From NCBI RefSeq assembly GCF_021134715.1, contig NC_060022.1:2919001-2983000 (forward strand): a stretch of 64,000 bases of DNA, read 5' to 3'. The notes under the pieces were generated by a model, which saw only the letters and a list, made by a program, of their open reading frames with translations, was not told where the DNA came from and made no database searches. The translations under genes and the position numbers were made by a program. The DNA comes from Daphnia pulex. Taxonomy: Eukaryota; Arthropoda; Branchiopoda; Diplostraca; Daphniidae. Below are positions 1 through 13,468 of this stretch, one piece after another; position 1 is the stretch's first letter, and each line of letters begins with the position of its first letter.

Positions 1-1500
1 AGAAATTGTATAACCCCTAATTCTCTAGAAGATAGGGAAGTACGTCACTCCCAAAATGTAAGGCACAAACGTTAATCGAATCAAAGGGTATATAGGCTTT
101 CATATCCACCTAGCTAACTATAGATGCGCTGTATTAAATTTGGGAGCAGTGGATCAAACCGAGCGCGGTGCATTTTGAAGACGTCCGCACGTTTCGTTAT
201 CTCAATGCGTGCGTGCGTATCAAATTTTTCGGAAGTGATACAAGTGCAATACAAATCATTTTGAATTTGGCTCATCTTACCGTTACAGAAAAACGTTTAC
301 GTAAATGCCAAATTGGATTCAGAATTCCTGATAAAAATGTAACTGATGTATCAAATTCATATTCCACGTGAATCCTTTCCCTCGTCTGGAAAGGTAATCC
401 TCTTTTAATAAATGATTGGTCGTGATATGTTTTCTGCTTCAATACATATAGTATACCATCTGAAGCTAATTTAATAAACTATTGTTAAGGAAGGAGTTGA
501 AATAAATAAGAAGAAATATGGCTTAAAATTTGAAACCATTTAAATTTTCTGCATTGCCCCGGCAAACACCAGAAATGATTTCCTATGATACATATCACTG
601 GCCCAATAGTTTATGTAAGGTGATCCAATTATAAGAACATCGTTCCGTAGAAGTACCCGCTGTGTACACCAGCGAGACGCAAATTGTTTTGTGAATGGAA
701 TTTCAATGGCGCGGGATTAAAATTGTCCAAAACTCTTAATAACTGGAATAGTGACGATGGTGCCAATAAAATGGGTGATGGCGGAACACGTTTGCTAATC
801 ATTATAGCTGATTAGCTATAGTTAATCATGTGGGTGTTACCTGGTTAAACTGCAGGCTAGGCTCTAACGAATATAAATCCTATGCATCATAATCTTGGGC
901 GTACGGACGCACTTGCAAGAAATCCAATTATACCACTCGGAGCGCGAACTGGAACACTGAGAAAAAGATGAAGGGTGATATGACGATGGACTTGGCTCTA
1001 CGTTACGTAATCACTGTAAGCCATATTGTGTATGAGGAAGTATGTCGCTCTTCTCTCTGTCGTTCTTCATGGAAATGAATTCCAGAAACAATTTAGCTTG
1101 AAAAAAAAAGTGATTGGCTCTTCTCATTGTATAAATGCTGACATTTTACTCCTTTCAAATTACGTAGGCATCACTGAATTTAATCTGTGCAGTTAGAAGT
1201 GATATTAGACATTATCAATAAAACGGTTTCTCTTATGTAAGATGAAATTTTACAAGATTATCTTCGTCAAAAACAGGGATGAAAAATGTTTACGCCTTCA
1301 AGCATGACGAATCATTTCTTAAAAAGAAGTGTAGATGCAACCCTTCAGGGAATCTTTTCCTCGGCTATCCGACACTTACCGCATGCTAACTGCATTAGAA
1401 ATATAACATCGGAAACAACTTTAATGTGATGGCACGTACGCAAGCGGCGAGGTGCCATTCAAAGGTTTCCCCGATAAAAGTTAAGGCGGCAAAATGCACC
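1..1500. other. Intergenic DNA upstream of the first opsin
   Basis: AT-rich sequence with only short open frames that match no family I recognise. A weak TATA-like TATTTAA at 1514-1520 and an initiator-like TCATTC at 1554-1559 precede the first opsin, but their spacing is longer than usual, so I do not call a promoter. Confidence 0.5.
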
Positions 1501-1650
1501 TCGCAGGGACCAGTATTTAAGGATGCAATATCCAGGGAGAACGAAGAGCGAGCTCATTCACTGAGTAGATCCAGAGTAGAGGTGACCTTTACTTTTGACT
1601 CCTCATTTTGAATTTACTCCTCTGATATTCGATCAATAAAAACAACCAAG

Positions 1651-3156
1651 ATGGAAATTCTGTCGAACGCTACTTTTGCTCACCGTAAGACGGAACTTGT
1701 CTGGGGCTTTCCTGCCGGCGCATCACTTATGGACACGGTTCCAGAAGACATGCTGGAAATGATTCACCCTCACTGGAAAAAGTTCCCTCCAGTGAACCCA
1801 ATGTGGCACTACATATTGGTAAGTTCTATTCTTAATTATTAGTTTGTCCAATTCACATTTGATTTTGAAATAGGGAATTGCGTACTTCTTCTTGGGTATT
1901 ACCTCCATCACAGGTATAAACTACACATTTCTCGATATTTCCTTTTTTAAAATAGAGTCAACTTCATGTCCGCTTTGCTCCTCAATGTTATAGGGAACTC
2001 CTTGGTTCTCCATCTGTTTTTGAAAACCAAGGAGTTGAAAACTCCTGCCAACATGTTCGTCGTCAACTTGGCCGTCTCCGATCTGGGCATGATGATCTCG
2101 CAATTCCCCATGTTTTTCTTCAACTGCTTCAGCGGAGGTGTCTGGATCTTTGGCCCTTTCATGTGTGAACTCTACGCCTGCACCGGGTCCATCTTCGGTC
2201 TTGGCAGCATCTGCACCATGGCCGCCATCAGCTACGATCGTTACAACGTTATCGTCCATGGCATGAAAGGGACCCCTATGACTTACGGTAAGCTGTTTTT
2301 CCGTTTCTTTTATGCCTATAACTAAAATAAAAAAGGTTTAAACTAAATTAGAAAACTAAAATTTACAAATGCAGGCAGAGCTGCTGCATTGCTGCTCTTT
2401 TGCTGGACTTACGCAATCGGCTGGAGCATTCTTCCCTTCCTCGGTTGGGGAAGATTCATTCCGGAAGGAATTCTAGATTCGTGCTCTTTTGATTACCTGA
2501 CTCGCGATTCTTCGGTACTATAAGATGAATGAAGCAGCAAACTTTTGATTTTAAATCTTCAAATACCTATACATTATTCATTCCAAAACAGACTGTATCG
2601 TACACTTGCTGCCTGTTCGTCTCCAACTATTGCACGCCCCTTCTCATCATCACTTTCTGCTACTATCACATCGTCAAGGCCATTATGCATCACGAAGAAG
2701 CGCTGCGTGAGCAGGCCAAGAAGATGAACGTCACTTCTCTTCGTTCCAATGTCGACCAGAACGCCCAGAGTGCCGAGATCCGTGTCGCCAAAGTCGCCAT
2801 GATGAACATCACTCTGTGGATTGGCATGTGGACACCTTATGCGGCCATCGTTTTGCGAGGAGCTTTCGGCGACCAGGATAAAATCACGCCTTTGGTCACC
2901 ATCTTGCCAGCTCTGATTTGCAAGTGTGCTTCGATCGCCAACCCAATCATCTACGCCATTTCACATCCCAAATATCGTGTGGTAAGATCGCACACTATAA
3001 ATAGTTTGGCGGATAAAGTCTTTCATTCAAATCAATTTCTTGCAGGCTCTGCAAAAGGAGATTCCCTGGTTCTGCATCAACGAGCAACCTTCGAATACTA
3101 AAGGAGACACACAGTCGCAAGGATCCGCTTGTACAACTTCAACTGACCAGGCCTAA
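1651..3156 (+). CDS. Long-wavelength-type arthropod opsin (opsin 1), six exons
   Basis: Rhabdomeric visual pigment, a seven-helix receptor that binds retinal and couples to Gq in photoreceptor membranes. Exons 1651-1818, 1874-1913, 1994-2287, 2375-2514, 2592-2981 and 3046-3156 join in frame at GT-AG junctions into 380 residues. Visible marks are an N-glycosylation site near the N terminus (NAT), the arthropod segment VWGFPAGAS, the DRY motif after helix 3 (ISYDRY), the rhabdomeric third loop (ALREQAKKMNV to AEIRVAKVA), Lys325 in helix 7 as the retinal Schiff-base residue, then NPIIYAISHPKYR. The tail is rich in Ser, Thr and Gln. Exon lengths 2 to 6 are identical to those of opsin 2, so the two are tandem paralogues. 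The start is the first Met before the conserved N-terminal segment. The long-wavelength subclass is inferred from these motifs. Confidence 0.95.
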
Positions 3157-5269
3157 AAACGATAAGCAATATCGAGAATTATTAGTTCGGATACTTAATT
3201 ATATTCGCGCTCCATCACTCTTCTTCACGGTTTGACACTATGCAAGAAAACTCATTAAAAGGAAATCGGATTCAAGGCAATAATAATAATATATATTTTT
3301 TTTAATCCAGAAGTAGAATGAATTGTTTGTTATTTAAACGGAAATATTAATGAATTTGTTAGAGTTGGATCAGTGCTCTACTATGCAAAAAGTTTGATTG
3401 TCTGTACCTATTATATTGTATACCTCATGGCATTGTTCATTGATGTTCTTATTTAATAAGATCATTTTCTAGCTTTTCCTTCACAGCGTATTCGAAGAAT
3501 GAAGACTCCATCGAGCCATCGATTACGTCTCTTTCTCAGAAATATGTTAATTTCAACCATATTTTTTTGTATGATATTCGACAGCTAAAGTTAATTGTCA
3601 AGTTAGTCATCGTCTTATCGTCATCACGAAAAATCGATCAACATGCCATACATTTACATACTCATCGTATTATAACAACCCCGTACGTTAGACTTTATTG
3701 AAAATCGTTAATACACTACCCAAGCATGAACAATATCGATTGCCTTTTATTCTGTCTCATTTTTTCCAAGCGCTTGAACAGTAGCATTAAGCCTTCGTAT
3801 TTTCCTTTCTATCTATTTTAATTACAACTTAACATGCCACCAAGTTATTATCAAAGTTGCTGCAACACTAGGCAGCATTCTTTGCGTGTTCGTTATTTGT
3901 TTAGAAATGGTAAATCAAACTCTACTTAGTATAATTGGCTTCATCGTGCAATGCTTCAAGTAGGTATAGATACAAGGGACAAACGGGACATCGCGCACGG
4001 TAGGATTATGACACTTGTAGAGCGTGTAGCTTGAGTGAGCTTACAATGGTTTCTCCATTTTGCCAATTCAGAGCACTGGTTACTTTTCAAAATAGCATCA
4101 ACCCAAAATGCGATGTTTGTATAGAACTAGGTGTGACTTTCGAGACCCTACAAGTTTTGACGAATAAAATGATCCGTGTGTTTGGGATATAAAATTCAAC
4201 CCACAGGTTAGAATGGAATTGAAACATACTGTACATATTTCTAAAACCTTTGTCATGTGAAAACGACCTCTCAACCTTTCATTTCAGCCTTTAAGTAACA
4301 GGATTACAAGCATTTCCTAAAACACTTGAGTAGTACTTCCATTCAAAAGGTTTTCAGACTTACAGACAGCCAGTGGGCAAATACTTGCGAATTTTTAGAT
4401 GATACACGGACAAACAGCAAAAGCCATAGTAATGCCAACAAGAACAACAAGTCATTGATGGATAGAACATAGAAGCAAAGTGGTGATAAAGCTGTCGCAG
4501 AGGCCAACTCTTAAACTATTGCAAAGGAAGCATAAGCGTGGAATAACATTTAACGTGAAAAGCTCCTTAGATGCCCTGCTAAAACTATGTCGGTAGGCTA
4601 ACGATAAAAAAAATTTCCGAAGCCGTTTGGGCCTGACAGGCCTGGCAGAATTAAAAAATGCGGCGCAATACAACTACGCATCGAAAAACAAATGGCTTCT
4701 GTGAATTGCAAGAACTCAAGAAGTGCTTAGGGCGTTTGAAGTTAAATTGTTCGGTTAAACCTCAAAAAAGCATATTAGTCTCCGTCTCAAGTTTTGGTAG
4801 GCTTACTTTTACATATTTATATTTTACCTTCTCTAGTTTTAAACTTTTTTATAATGTGTTCGCATTCTTATTTTTCACTCGACTGCGTTTAAGTTAGAAG
4901 CCTTTCTTCTATTTAATCTCTCTGTGAGGAAGGAGATGGGTTATTAAAGAAAATAAGGGGGTCGCAAAAATTTGATCTCCTATACGTATTACGCTCAGGT
5001 ACGTGCAACACAATAAATCTAAGACGAATATTTTTTTAAATTCCAATAGATTTTTGCTTCCATGTCACTGTAATATGTAACACCAACTCCAATATTCAAT
5101 AAAGCTTGGATTTGATTGGACTAGCAAAGTGATAAAATGGCATGAATCTAACACATGCTACAATAATAAGGTATTTAAAAAATTATTAAGTATACGTGCG
5201 ACTTTATCCGTCTACTATTACGCTGAGACTCTTTCAGGAACAATCCTCTCCTCCATCCGGGATTGTCAA
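3157..5269. other. Intergenic DNA, convergent 3' ends of opsin 1 and the xylosyltransferase
   Basis: AT-rich sequence with an AATAAT and AATAAA-like tail region just after opsin 1. Small open frames around 4452-4897 have no recognisable domain. I see no RNA gene or transposon end here. Confidence 0.5.
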
Positions 5270-6691
5270 TTAAATCTTCAGGAGTTTTGGCAAAGAAGTC
5301 ATTAATTTTCCGCAATTGGTATCCACAGTTTCTGTAAGGCTCTTTTTCATATTGGTCAACAATGTTTGCAAATCTTCACCGAACGAATACTATAATAAAG
5401 TTAAAAATGTTAAGGGGGAAATAAGAATTTTTTTATTGCGATTGGTTTAACTCTTATACCTGTTCAATAGAAGCATACACAGCCTTGAACGCCGGCTGTT
5501 TCTTGTTATGGAAGCTACCTCTGTTTCCGTGGAGAACATGTATACCTTGTTCTTCAGCTGTCTTACAAACGCTCATGTACATACTAGAAAGGAGATGATA
5601 CAAACTCGTATTCCGTGAATGAAAAAACAAACATTCAAATACGGTATATCTCACCAATGGTCTGGACGGTAGTTGTAGTGGCAAGGATAAACGTAAAGCT
5701 TTTCGGGGTGAAAATGGAAGACAATATTAATGATGTCTTGGTCTCCCCATACTATTTTGCTTTTATACTCATGATATATGGGAACGACATATTTTTCCCA
5801 ACCAAAGTGCCGCATTCTTGTCAAATTCATCAACATCACTCCAGAATTTACACCTAATAAAATTCAAAATGAATATACTTGAAAATCAGTAAAATTTCAA
5901 GCTGAAACTTTCAATAATAACACACTACCCAAATTTCCATAGTAAGGATGTCTTGCAAATCTGTTATACCACCCAGTCGAGAAATCTTCATGCTCAGGGG
6001 CAACAGCAGCCATCTGCATTTCATCCATTTTATTAAAATGTTCCCACACATTCAATGGGGAAGTGAGGAAAATTGTGTCAGTATCCATGTATAATACAGA
6101 ATCCACATCTTGCAGCAAACTCTAAAAGGAAAAGATGAGAAAAATATCAAAATTTAATACTGATGCAATGTACACAAAACGTTATCATAAACTCACCGGA
6201 AGGAAAAGTCTTTGAGAGGCACACGGTTTGAATAGTTTCTTCCATTCTTCAGCCTTGTCAGCAGGAAAAGTTATGGGGCGGAGATCAAGAGACATACGGT
6301 TTAAAACTTTGTCAGGCCAGAGTTTGACTGTTCCATTTAAGGAGGAAGTTGCAGCATCATCGGCAAATAGTATAAATTTGATGAAGATACTACTCCTAAT
6401 CAAGGCAGATTTGATCATAACTATTGTTTCATTTGTTCGATTCCCACAGACAACTGCAGCTATGTGAATTTCTTGGGGCTTTTCAATTTTTACATTTCCA
6501 TGGGGATGTTGCTTGGGTGTATCAAACCCTACATCCCTCATGGATTGAGGCACAGAGGAAAGAGTAGAATCTATTTTAGTAGGGATTTGTTGGGGTTGCT
6601 GCAGTCTGAAAACCCAGAAAAAATTCCACAGGACTAGTATCAGAGAGATGAATATTACAGCACGTATAAAAAACATAGTTTTTCTCGCCAT
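5270..6691 (-). CDS. GXYLT: Glucoside xylosyltransferase-like GT8 glycosyltransferase, five exons
   Basis: Probable Golgi type II enzyme that transfers xylose to O-linked glucose on EGF repeats, for example in Notch. In transcript order the exons are 6691-6197, 6121-5929, 5853-5655, 5583-5460 and 5389-5270, giving 376 residues, somewhat shorter than vertebrate GXYLT1. The N terminus is a short cytoplasmic stretch ([10 protein letters not shown]) followed by one membrane anchor (residues about 9-28). A stem follows, then the catalytic domain beginning at [12 protein letters not shown]. The metal-binding DxD motif is in [11 protein letters not shown]. Further family segments are [22 protein letters not shown], and [15 protein letters not shown] near the C terminus. 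The gene lies head to tail between two opsins and has no evident functional link to them. The family call is firm; exact acceptor specificity is inferred. Confidence 0.9.
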
Positions 6692-6824
6692 TTGGAAAGC
6701 CTTGTTGGTGGAGTTACATTATCAATAGAGCAAGAAGAATCCATGTAATGGAAACTGTTCAACACTTTTATTCAGTTGTTGTTTTTGTAATTCTATCCAA
6801 AGTTTTCGAAACGCATCATAACTT

Positions 6825-7769
6825 GGGCGTCCCTAAACTGCGAAAGCGAAACGCGAAACGCGAAACGCCTAAAATGCGGAAAAGCTGTGCGAAACGGACC
6901 AAAATTTTGGGACCGTTTCGCGGGACCAAATGCCGGAGGGCATACTAAAGAGCGAAACATCTTGCGAAACAAAAAGTTTTCCTTTTCTCCACAGAGGTCC
7001 AAATTGACGGAGATTGCCGCCATTTTTCATTGTCTCCCGCTATGATGAGGCATTAAAGGAGGAAGGGGGGCAATCAAATTCGATTTCTTCGCCACTACCC
7101 CTGTTTGTTTTAATGCGCATTTTACGATTATTAAACTAATGAAAGACATAGAGCAGCACGTTATGGTGATATTTTTAAATAATAAAATATTAGGTAATGG
7201 CCCAGGGATTATACATTACATTAAATAATTTAAATCAACCAGTAGGTACGTGCACAAAGAAATAATCGGTCATAACAGTATGAGTGCCTTATATCAAGCT
7301 AAAAATCAAAGCTACCATGTTCCAAATCAAGCTAAAATTTAATCAGCTAAAACTTTCCTTAAAATTAAGAATGATAATCTGATTGATATTTGATACTGAT
7401 ACATGGGAACGAGAAGTTCCATTAATTTTTTTATACCAATCTTCTAATTAAAAACACCTATTGCATATTGCATTCAAGGTATTCCGTATTCATGGTCAAC
7501 ACACAAATAGACTAGCCATAAGGTGCGCGAAACTCGAAGTCTCGAAAATTTGAAACTCTTAACAATTTGTTTGTTGACGGCATCCATTGTCGTCTGCTAC
7601 CAAGACGTTTACACTGCGACGTTTCGCAAACACCGATTTCGCAGTTTAGTACGGACCCAAAGACTAAAATGCGAAACAGGGTCCCAACTTTTGGGTCCGT
7701 TTCGCACAGCTGTTTCGCATTTTAGGCGTTTCGCGTTTCGCGTTTCGCTTTCGCAGTTTAGGGACGCCC
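6825..7769. mobile_element. Non-autonomous DNA transposon with long terminal inverted repeats (MULE-like)
   Basis: The left end GGGCGTCCCTAAACTGCG at 6825 returns as its reverse complement ending at 7769. Similarity continues inward for well over 100 bp, including a GCGAAAC tandem motif in both arms. The element is flanked by a 9-bp direct repeat, TCATAACTT, at 6816-6824 and 7770-7778. A 9-bp target duplication with long inverted repeats is typical of Mutator-like elements. No transposase frame is present in the 945 bp. The superfamily is inferred from target-site length and repeat length alone. Confidence 0.8.
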
Positions 7770-7778
7770 TCATAACTT

Positions 7779-10380
7779 CGTCAATTTTTTCTCGGAACGT
7801 CAGAGAACAAGCCACACGTCAGTTGCCACCAAGTGGGATTTTTGGGAACTTAAATTCAAATTTTGAATGGCAGCAAAAGCGGGAATTTGGAATGTGGATA
7901 AGTGCGAGGAAACACAGCAACCACGTTGGTGCGATCGTCAATCGAGTCTCGGCCAAGGTCTCGGCAATGCTAAGGTTTCAATTAATTTAATTCGTGCTAA
8001 TATGCAAGTGTGGGTTATGTAAGGAGAATGTCTTGAAATCGATAAAATCCTATTAGAACTGTTTCTCAGCTGTTCTCTGGGTATCTTGCTGGGTAACCTT
8101 ACAGAAGTGGTATAAATGTGCATAATTTTGCATTTCTTTTACTTTATAGTCAATGTAAAAAAAGGCATTTGCGTCATATAAAATTGGATTGATCCATTAT
8201 GCGTTTCTATAGTCATGAAAGAAAATAATAAATCACGAATTCACGCATCGCGCTACGTGACAATTTGCGGAGTATAAGCCTTACTAGTTTTATGTCAATT
8301 GATCCAATTACAGATAGGTGCCGGCTGGTACACCTGAGCACCATAAAGAAGGACCTACATAGTACCCTGACATAGTAATCCCTTTCACAACTCTAATATT
8401 GCTGCTACTGCTGTTTCACACCCAATTTGTGAATGGAAACAACAGTCGGAAGCAATTAATAATGTAACAGAGGCTCTTGATTAATAATTAAATATAGTCA
8501 CTTGCGTCATCGTTCCTGAGATTCACATTGAAGTTTATTCTTGCATTATTAGCAACCCAGTAATATTAAACCAAATTTGGCAACGGATGAAGCACTTCGG
8601 CATTATATGGTTACTTTGGAATGTCTAGCTTAAAAAAGTCGCTAGTTCTATACGCCCCTTTTGCCTTTCATTTGAAAACCTTTTGAATTAAAAGAAAACC
8701 AGGCGGCAGGAAACAATACCGACCGTACCTACTTTCCTGACTAAAAACAGCGAGCTTCAACTTATTTACCCCCCTCCCCCCTATTTTTGTCTTTTTTGTT
8801 TTTCAATCCGATTATTGTTCAAAAAGCCAGCAGCACTCACGTGGTGTCAGCGCAAAGGAAAAGTTACGATATCAGCCAGGGCAAGTCCACGCCAGAAAAC
8901 TTAAATTACCTTTTTCTTGAAAGTCCCTTAATTGATGTTGATTTGTGTAGAGGCATAAAGTCGGACACACATTCTTTAGTTACCTTCGCAGAATGCAACC
9001 TTAGACCTTAACTGGCATATAATTAGGAATGATTTTAACACAGTTAAGTATGAATCAAGGCAATACACAATGTATAGTATTTAATATAAGGAAGTTTTCT
9101 GTTTTCATCCGAGTCTGCGGTTATTATAAAATTGTCTAACTGTGGTCTCACCTTGGGTTTCACCTGATGGGGTGGACAAATTTTCACAGGTCTTTAGCCA
9201 AGACTCTTCATTTCCTTTATGTTTTATTGCGGGAATTTTCCCCAGTTTATACAACAATCTAATCTTGTAAACATTGTTTACATAACAGAAAAGCTTTTCT
9301 ATAGTTTCTTTTTGTTCTACTTTACTTCTAAATAAACTTATAGATATTATGTTTGTAAAAAAAAATAAGTAATATAGCTTTGATGATGGTCAGTGCTGAG
9401 AAAAAATTTATCGGTTAGCTATCCGAGTTCTGTTGTAGAGAGAGAAACAAGGCGTACCCATTAACCCCTAGATTAAAATCAAGAGCATCCTCAATAGTTC
9501 AATTTTCTACCTGGTTTCGATAGACAATGAATTCAAGGATTCTGCAAAACTCATTGGAGACTGGCTTTTTATGAGGCAGGACAAAAATCTTTTGCAAAAG
9601 AAACACTCCATAAGTGTATACTTGTGTAATCTTGAATATGGTCACGTTGCAATACACATCGTCTAGGTCACCTTGGTGCGCCAAGCGAGTCAGTATAAGT
9701 ACAGAATTATATAATTCGCGCATACAGCACGGTGTACATATTTCTTCCAATTTGATTCGTAAGAAATCTAAGCAAAACTGCTACTGACAACAACAACAAA
9801 AAATCGCGCCATAATTGAAGAGGCCATATAGGATTCTCACCACTGGATCCTCATTCCATCAGTACCATAAAAAAACTGGCCAATAATGAGACCATGCAAT
9901 AAGGGGTTATCCTACCTATGGGGAAGTTACCCTACTTGAAACACACAAGAAATAGAAAGAAAAGCTATAGTCCGTATATGGCTACATTGTCACTTCAAAA
10001 TATATCGACAACTTTTAATATTTTTAGGTGTGGCGATATAATGTGCTGTCACGCCCGCACTATATAGTCTCAACGCCCATCTATTGGAAGTATTTTCCCC
10101 ACAGTTCCTCATCACTATAGGTGGCAACTAACTCAATTAGAACATATTGCAATTCTTTATGAGCGGCGTTCATTTTTCTTTTCAACACGGCGCGTGTCAA
10201 TGAGAAGCCACTCAAATGTTTCTCAAGACATAATTTGAGGGGAATTAGAAAGACAATGAGTTGCGGGGTAGTACTTAAGGACACAATAACCGTAGGATAC
10301 CGCAGGACAAGCCCATTTACGAGGTAGAAGTTGAACACCTAGCTTCCCGGCGGTCTACTCCGAAGAAAGTTGGCGGATAT
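7779..10380. other. Intergenic DNA upstream of opsin 2
   Basis: About 2.6 kb between the transposon and opsin 2. Minus-strand open frames at 9499-9750 and 10081-10338 are the longest but have no motif I can name. No RNA gene or repeat boundary was seen. Confidence 0.5.
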
Positions 10381-10387
10381 TATATAA
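10381..10387 (+). promoter_or_regulatory. Candidate TATA box of opsin 2
   Basis: TATATAA lies 42 bp before the predicted start codon, with an initiator-like TCATTA at 10417-10422. The implied 5' leader would be only about 10 nt, so either the leader is very short or the true promoter lies elsewhere. Confidence 0.35.
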
Positions 10388-10428
10388 CACTCACATAAAA
10401 GACGGAAGCAACATCTTCATTATTCGAG

Positions 10429-11948
10429 ATGGAGAATTTACTACTGAATGCTTCTGTAGCTTATCGCTCAGCAGGAAAGCCCCCACTAGTCTGGGGCTTT
10501 CCTCCCGGTGCATCCATTATCGACACAGTTCCAGAAGACATGTTGGAAATGATCCATCCCCACTGGAAGAAATTCCCTCCAGTCAATCCAATGTGGCACT
10601 ACCTATTGGTGAGTAGTAGTAATTTTCCCTTTCCAATTTGCATGATTCAAATTAATCAAACTTTTCTGTTCCAAAAAATTCAGGGTCTCATCTACATTGT
10701 TTTGGGAATCACTTCCATCACTGGTGGGTGTTACACTTATTGTTGTTGTTTCCCTATACAATTTTGAATGAAATAAAAACAAATTTGGATTTATGTTTTT
10801 GATAGGAAACTCTTTGGTTCTTCATCTGTTTATGAAGACTAAGGATTTAAGAACTCCGGCGAATATGTTTGTGGTAAATTTGGCTTTTTCCGACGTGTGC
10901 ATGATGATTACGCAATTCCCCATGTTTGTCCTCAACTGCTTCAATGGGGGAGTCTGGCTGTTTGGGCCTTTATTCTGTGAGCTTTACGCTTGCACCGGAT
11001 CAATTTTCGGTCTCTGCAGCATCTGCACCATGGCCGCCATCAGCTACGATCGCTACAACGTTATCGTCAATGGGATGAATGGAACACGAATGACATTCGG
11101 TAAGTTCTAAATAAATAAATGGATGATAATTTGCCATGTGGAAATTAACTTGATTAAAATTTGCAGGCAGAGCAGCATTGTTCATTCTCTTTTGCTGGGT
11201 TTACGCTATTGGCTGGAGCATCCCTCCCTTCGTCGGATGGGGAAAATACATTCCGGAAGGCATTTTAGATTCCTGCTCATTTGACTACCTCACGCGTGAC
11301 ACGGCGGTAAATGACCTAACAAACACAATTATGGCCTTTGTCTAGAAAACAAATTTGAAATGATTTAATTGACTTGCAGACTATTTCCTTCACTTGCTGC
11401 TTGTTTGTCTTTGACTACTGCTTCCCACTCATTATCATCGTTTATTGCTATTACCACATTGTCGGAGCCATCGTTCACCACGAAAAAGCGTTGCGTGAGC
11501 AGGCCAAAAAGATGAACGTCTCCTCGCTCCGTTCCAATTCCGACCAGACTGCCCAGAGCGCCGAGATCCGTGTCGCCAAAATCGCCATGATGAACATTTC
11601 TCTGTGGGTAGCTGCTTGGACACCTTACGCCGCCATTTGCTTGCAGGGAGCCGTCGGAAATCAGGATACGATCACGCCTTTGGTCACCATTTTACCAGCT
11701 CTGATTGCCAAAAGCGCTTCGATCTTTAATCCTATTATCTACGCCATTTCGCATCCGAAATATCGTCTGGTAGGACAATCAATAAAAATTCAAGAGAATA
11801 ATTAATATTCAAAGTTAATACGTGTTACGTTTTCCAGGCTCTGCAGAAAACGGTTCCATGGTTCTGCATTAACGAGACCGCTCCACCAGCATCATCTGGA
11901 GGAGACACGCAATCGCAGGGATCCGCCTGCACGTCTGCGACTAGCTAA
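10429..11948 (+). CDS. Long-wavelength-type arthropod opsin (opsin 2), six exons
   Basis: Second complete rhabdomeric opsin. Exons 10429-10608, 10684-10723, 10806-11099, 11167-11306, 11380-11769 and 11838-11948 give 384 residues. Exons 2 to 6 have exactly the same lengths as in opsin 1; exon 1 is 12 nt longer. It has an NAS glycosylation site near the N terminus, the ISYDRY motif, the retinal Lys at residue 329 in PALIAKSAS, and NPIIYAISHPKYR. The C-terminal tail GGDTQSQGSACTS resembles that of opsin 1 and carries many Ser and Thr residues that could be arrestin-linked phosphosites. Its exon 5 is nearly identical to that of the truncated opsin downstream, which suggests recent gene conversion or duplication. 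Confidence 0.95.
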
Positions 11949-13440
11949 ACGAAATTTGAATGGCATATCTTCTTTCACCCTTAATTTTACTCTCTCCGGT
12001 TCGAAACTACTAAATTTAACCAAACGAAATTCTACTCGATTCTACTTCAATTATATCAAAGGGGAAATGTCTACTGTACCTTTATACGCGCGTAAGTTTG
12101 GCAACCTTTCGTCAGGTCTTTTTATGGGCATCAAGGTGTTTCTGTTAACCGCGCCCTGTTTTCCAATCAATTTAAACGCATCCTTATATTATAGTTTGTA
12201 CTTTTAATGAGCTGGCTTTCTATATATTGTACTGTCAATTCAACCAGCAGCCTATAACAAAAGTAATCATTTCTCAGCTTAAATCAAAAGGGATATCTTT
12301 GAGTTGACAGCGCACGACTCTTTTCCCAGAAAATAGAAGTATAGCCTAGTTATTTGTTTTATGATATGTACCTACCGATATGACCTTGTATGATGTAAAA
12401 TGTTCTTTATCACATTCTGAGTATTTATGTCAATAAGGTTTACAAAATCAAAAGACACATACACATATTTACCCACTATGTAGCTACGAAACCTAGATTG
12501 AGATTGAATATGAGATAGGATTAAACTATATAGTCCAAGCAAGTATAAATTGTTGTTACTTAATTACTTATCAGCATCGTTCTCGTATATTTAATTACCA
12601 TTATGTAGATCTCATCACGTTGCTCGCAAACAGCCCATACACCCTGCATGAGACAATTATTTCTAGGTATTACGTAATAGTATGCTAATAGCCGCGCAGG
12701 GAAGTTAATAAAAGAACACTTGGAGCTAAATGTGTTGCACCGTTATGGTTTCGGCTTGTATCATCAAGGTGAAACAGACGTGAAATTATTTGCAATTAGC
12801 TTTGAGCTCGAGTAACACTGGTCAAAGATCTATTGAAGTAGCTCGTGCTTTTAAGGTTTCAAGTTGTTTCTTTTTCATCAACCCTATATACAGCAGTGTA
12901 AATAAGACTAAAACTCTTTATAGTGATAAAATATGCGGACGACTAGTTCTCTGTTCCGCACCAAAAATCTCTTGTTTGGCTTCTTGACGTCAATTTGATG
13001 TGTCCTACATTATATAAAATATATCCAATGGCGGTTAATCTTTTTGAGAAAAGAAACGAAACAAGTAAAATAGCCATAAAAGATTGTTGGGTTTAGATAA
13101 CAGGCGAATCATTTCATGTACAAACCATACCGTCACGTTGAAAAGAAAATGGATTACTAAGAAACTGACCTTGCAAATCCTGTTAAGCACACGCGGATAG
13201 CTACATCCTGTGCTGAAATCCAACCCCCTTGTTGAAAACTCAAACAATAAGCTTGCTTAATTGAAGGTGTAGTCCAGACCACCAAATTTGCTATACCTTT
13301 ATAGGCTAAACGATACAATTCATGATCCAAGTTAACCTATCAGTAAGAGGTTATCCTAATCATCGCCTCAATGTGGGTCTAAACCTAAACGGTATAATCC
13401 AGTTAGTTTACATGATTGATAATAGGGTGTCGTGGTAATA
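11949..13440. other. Intergenic DNA between opsin 2 and the truncated opsin
   Basis: About 1.5 kb. I looked for opsin exons 1 to 4 (the VWGF, DRY and FCW segments) and found none, so the third opsin has no visible 5' half here. Confidence 0.55.
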
Positions 13441-13462
13441 ACCAACCACAATTGTGGTTGGT
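13441..13462. repeat. 22-bp perfect palindrome at the opsin 3 breakpoint
   Basis: ACCAACCACAA is followed directly by its exact reverse complement. It ends six bases before homology to opsin 2 exon 5 begins at 13469, so it marks the junction of the truncated copy. Confidence 0.8.
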
Positions 13463-13468
13463 ATATAT

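Noticed and set aside
9499-10338. Two minus-strand frames (83 and 85 codons) considered as chemoreceptor fragments
   Set aside because: No diagnostic C-terminal motif or splice sites linking them; the similarity is impressionistic.
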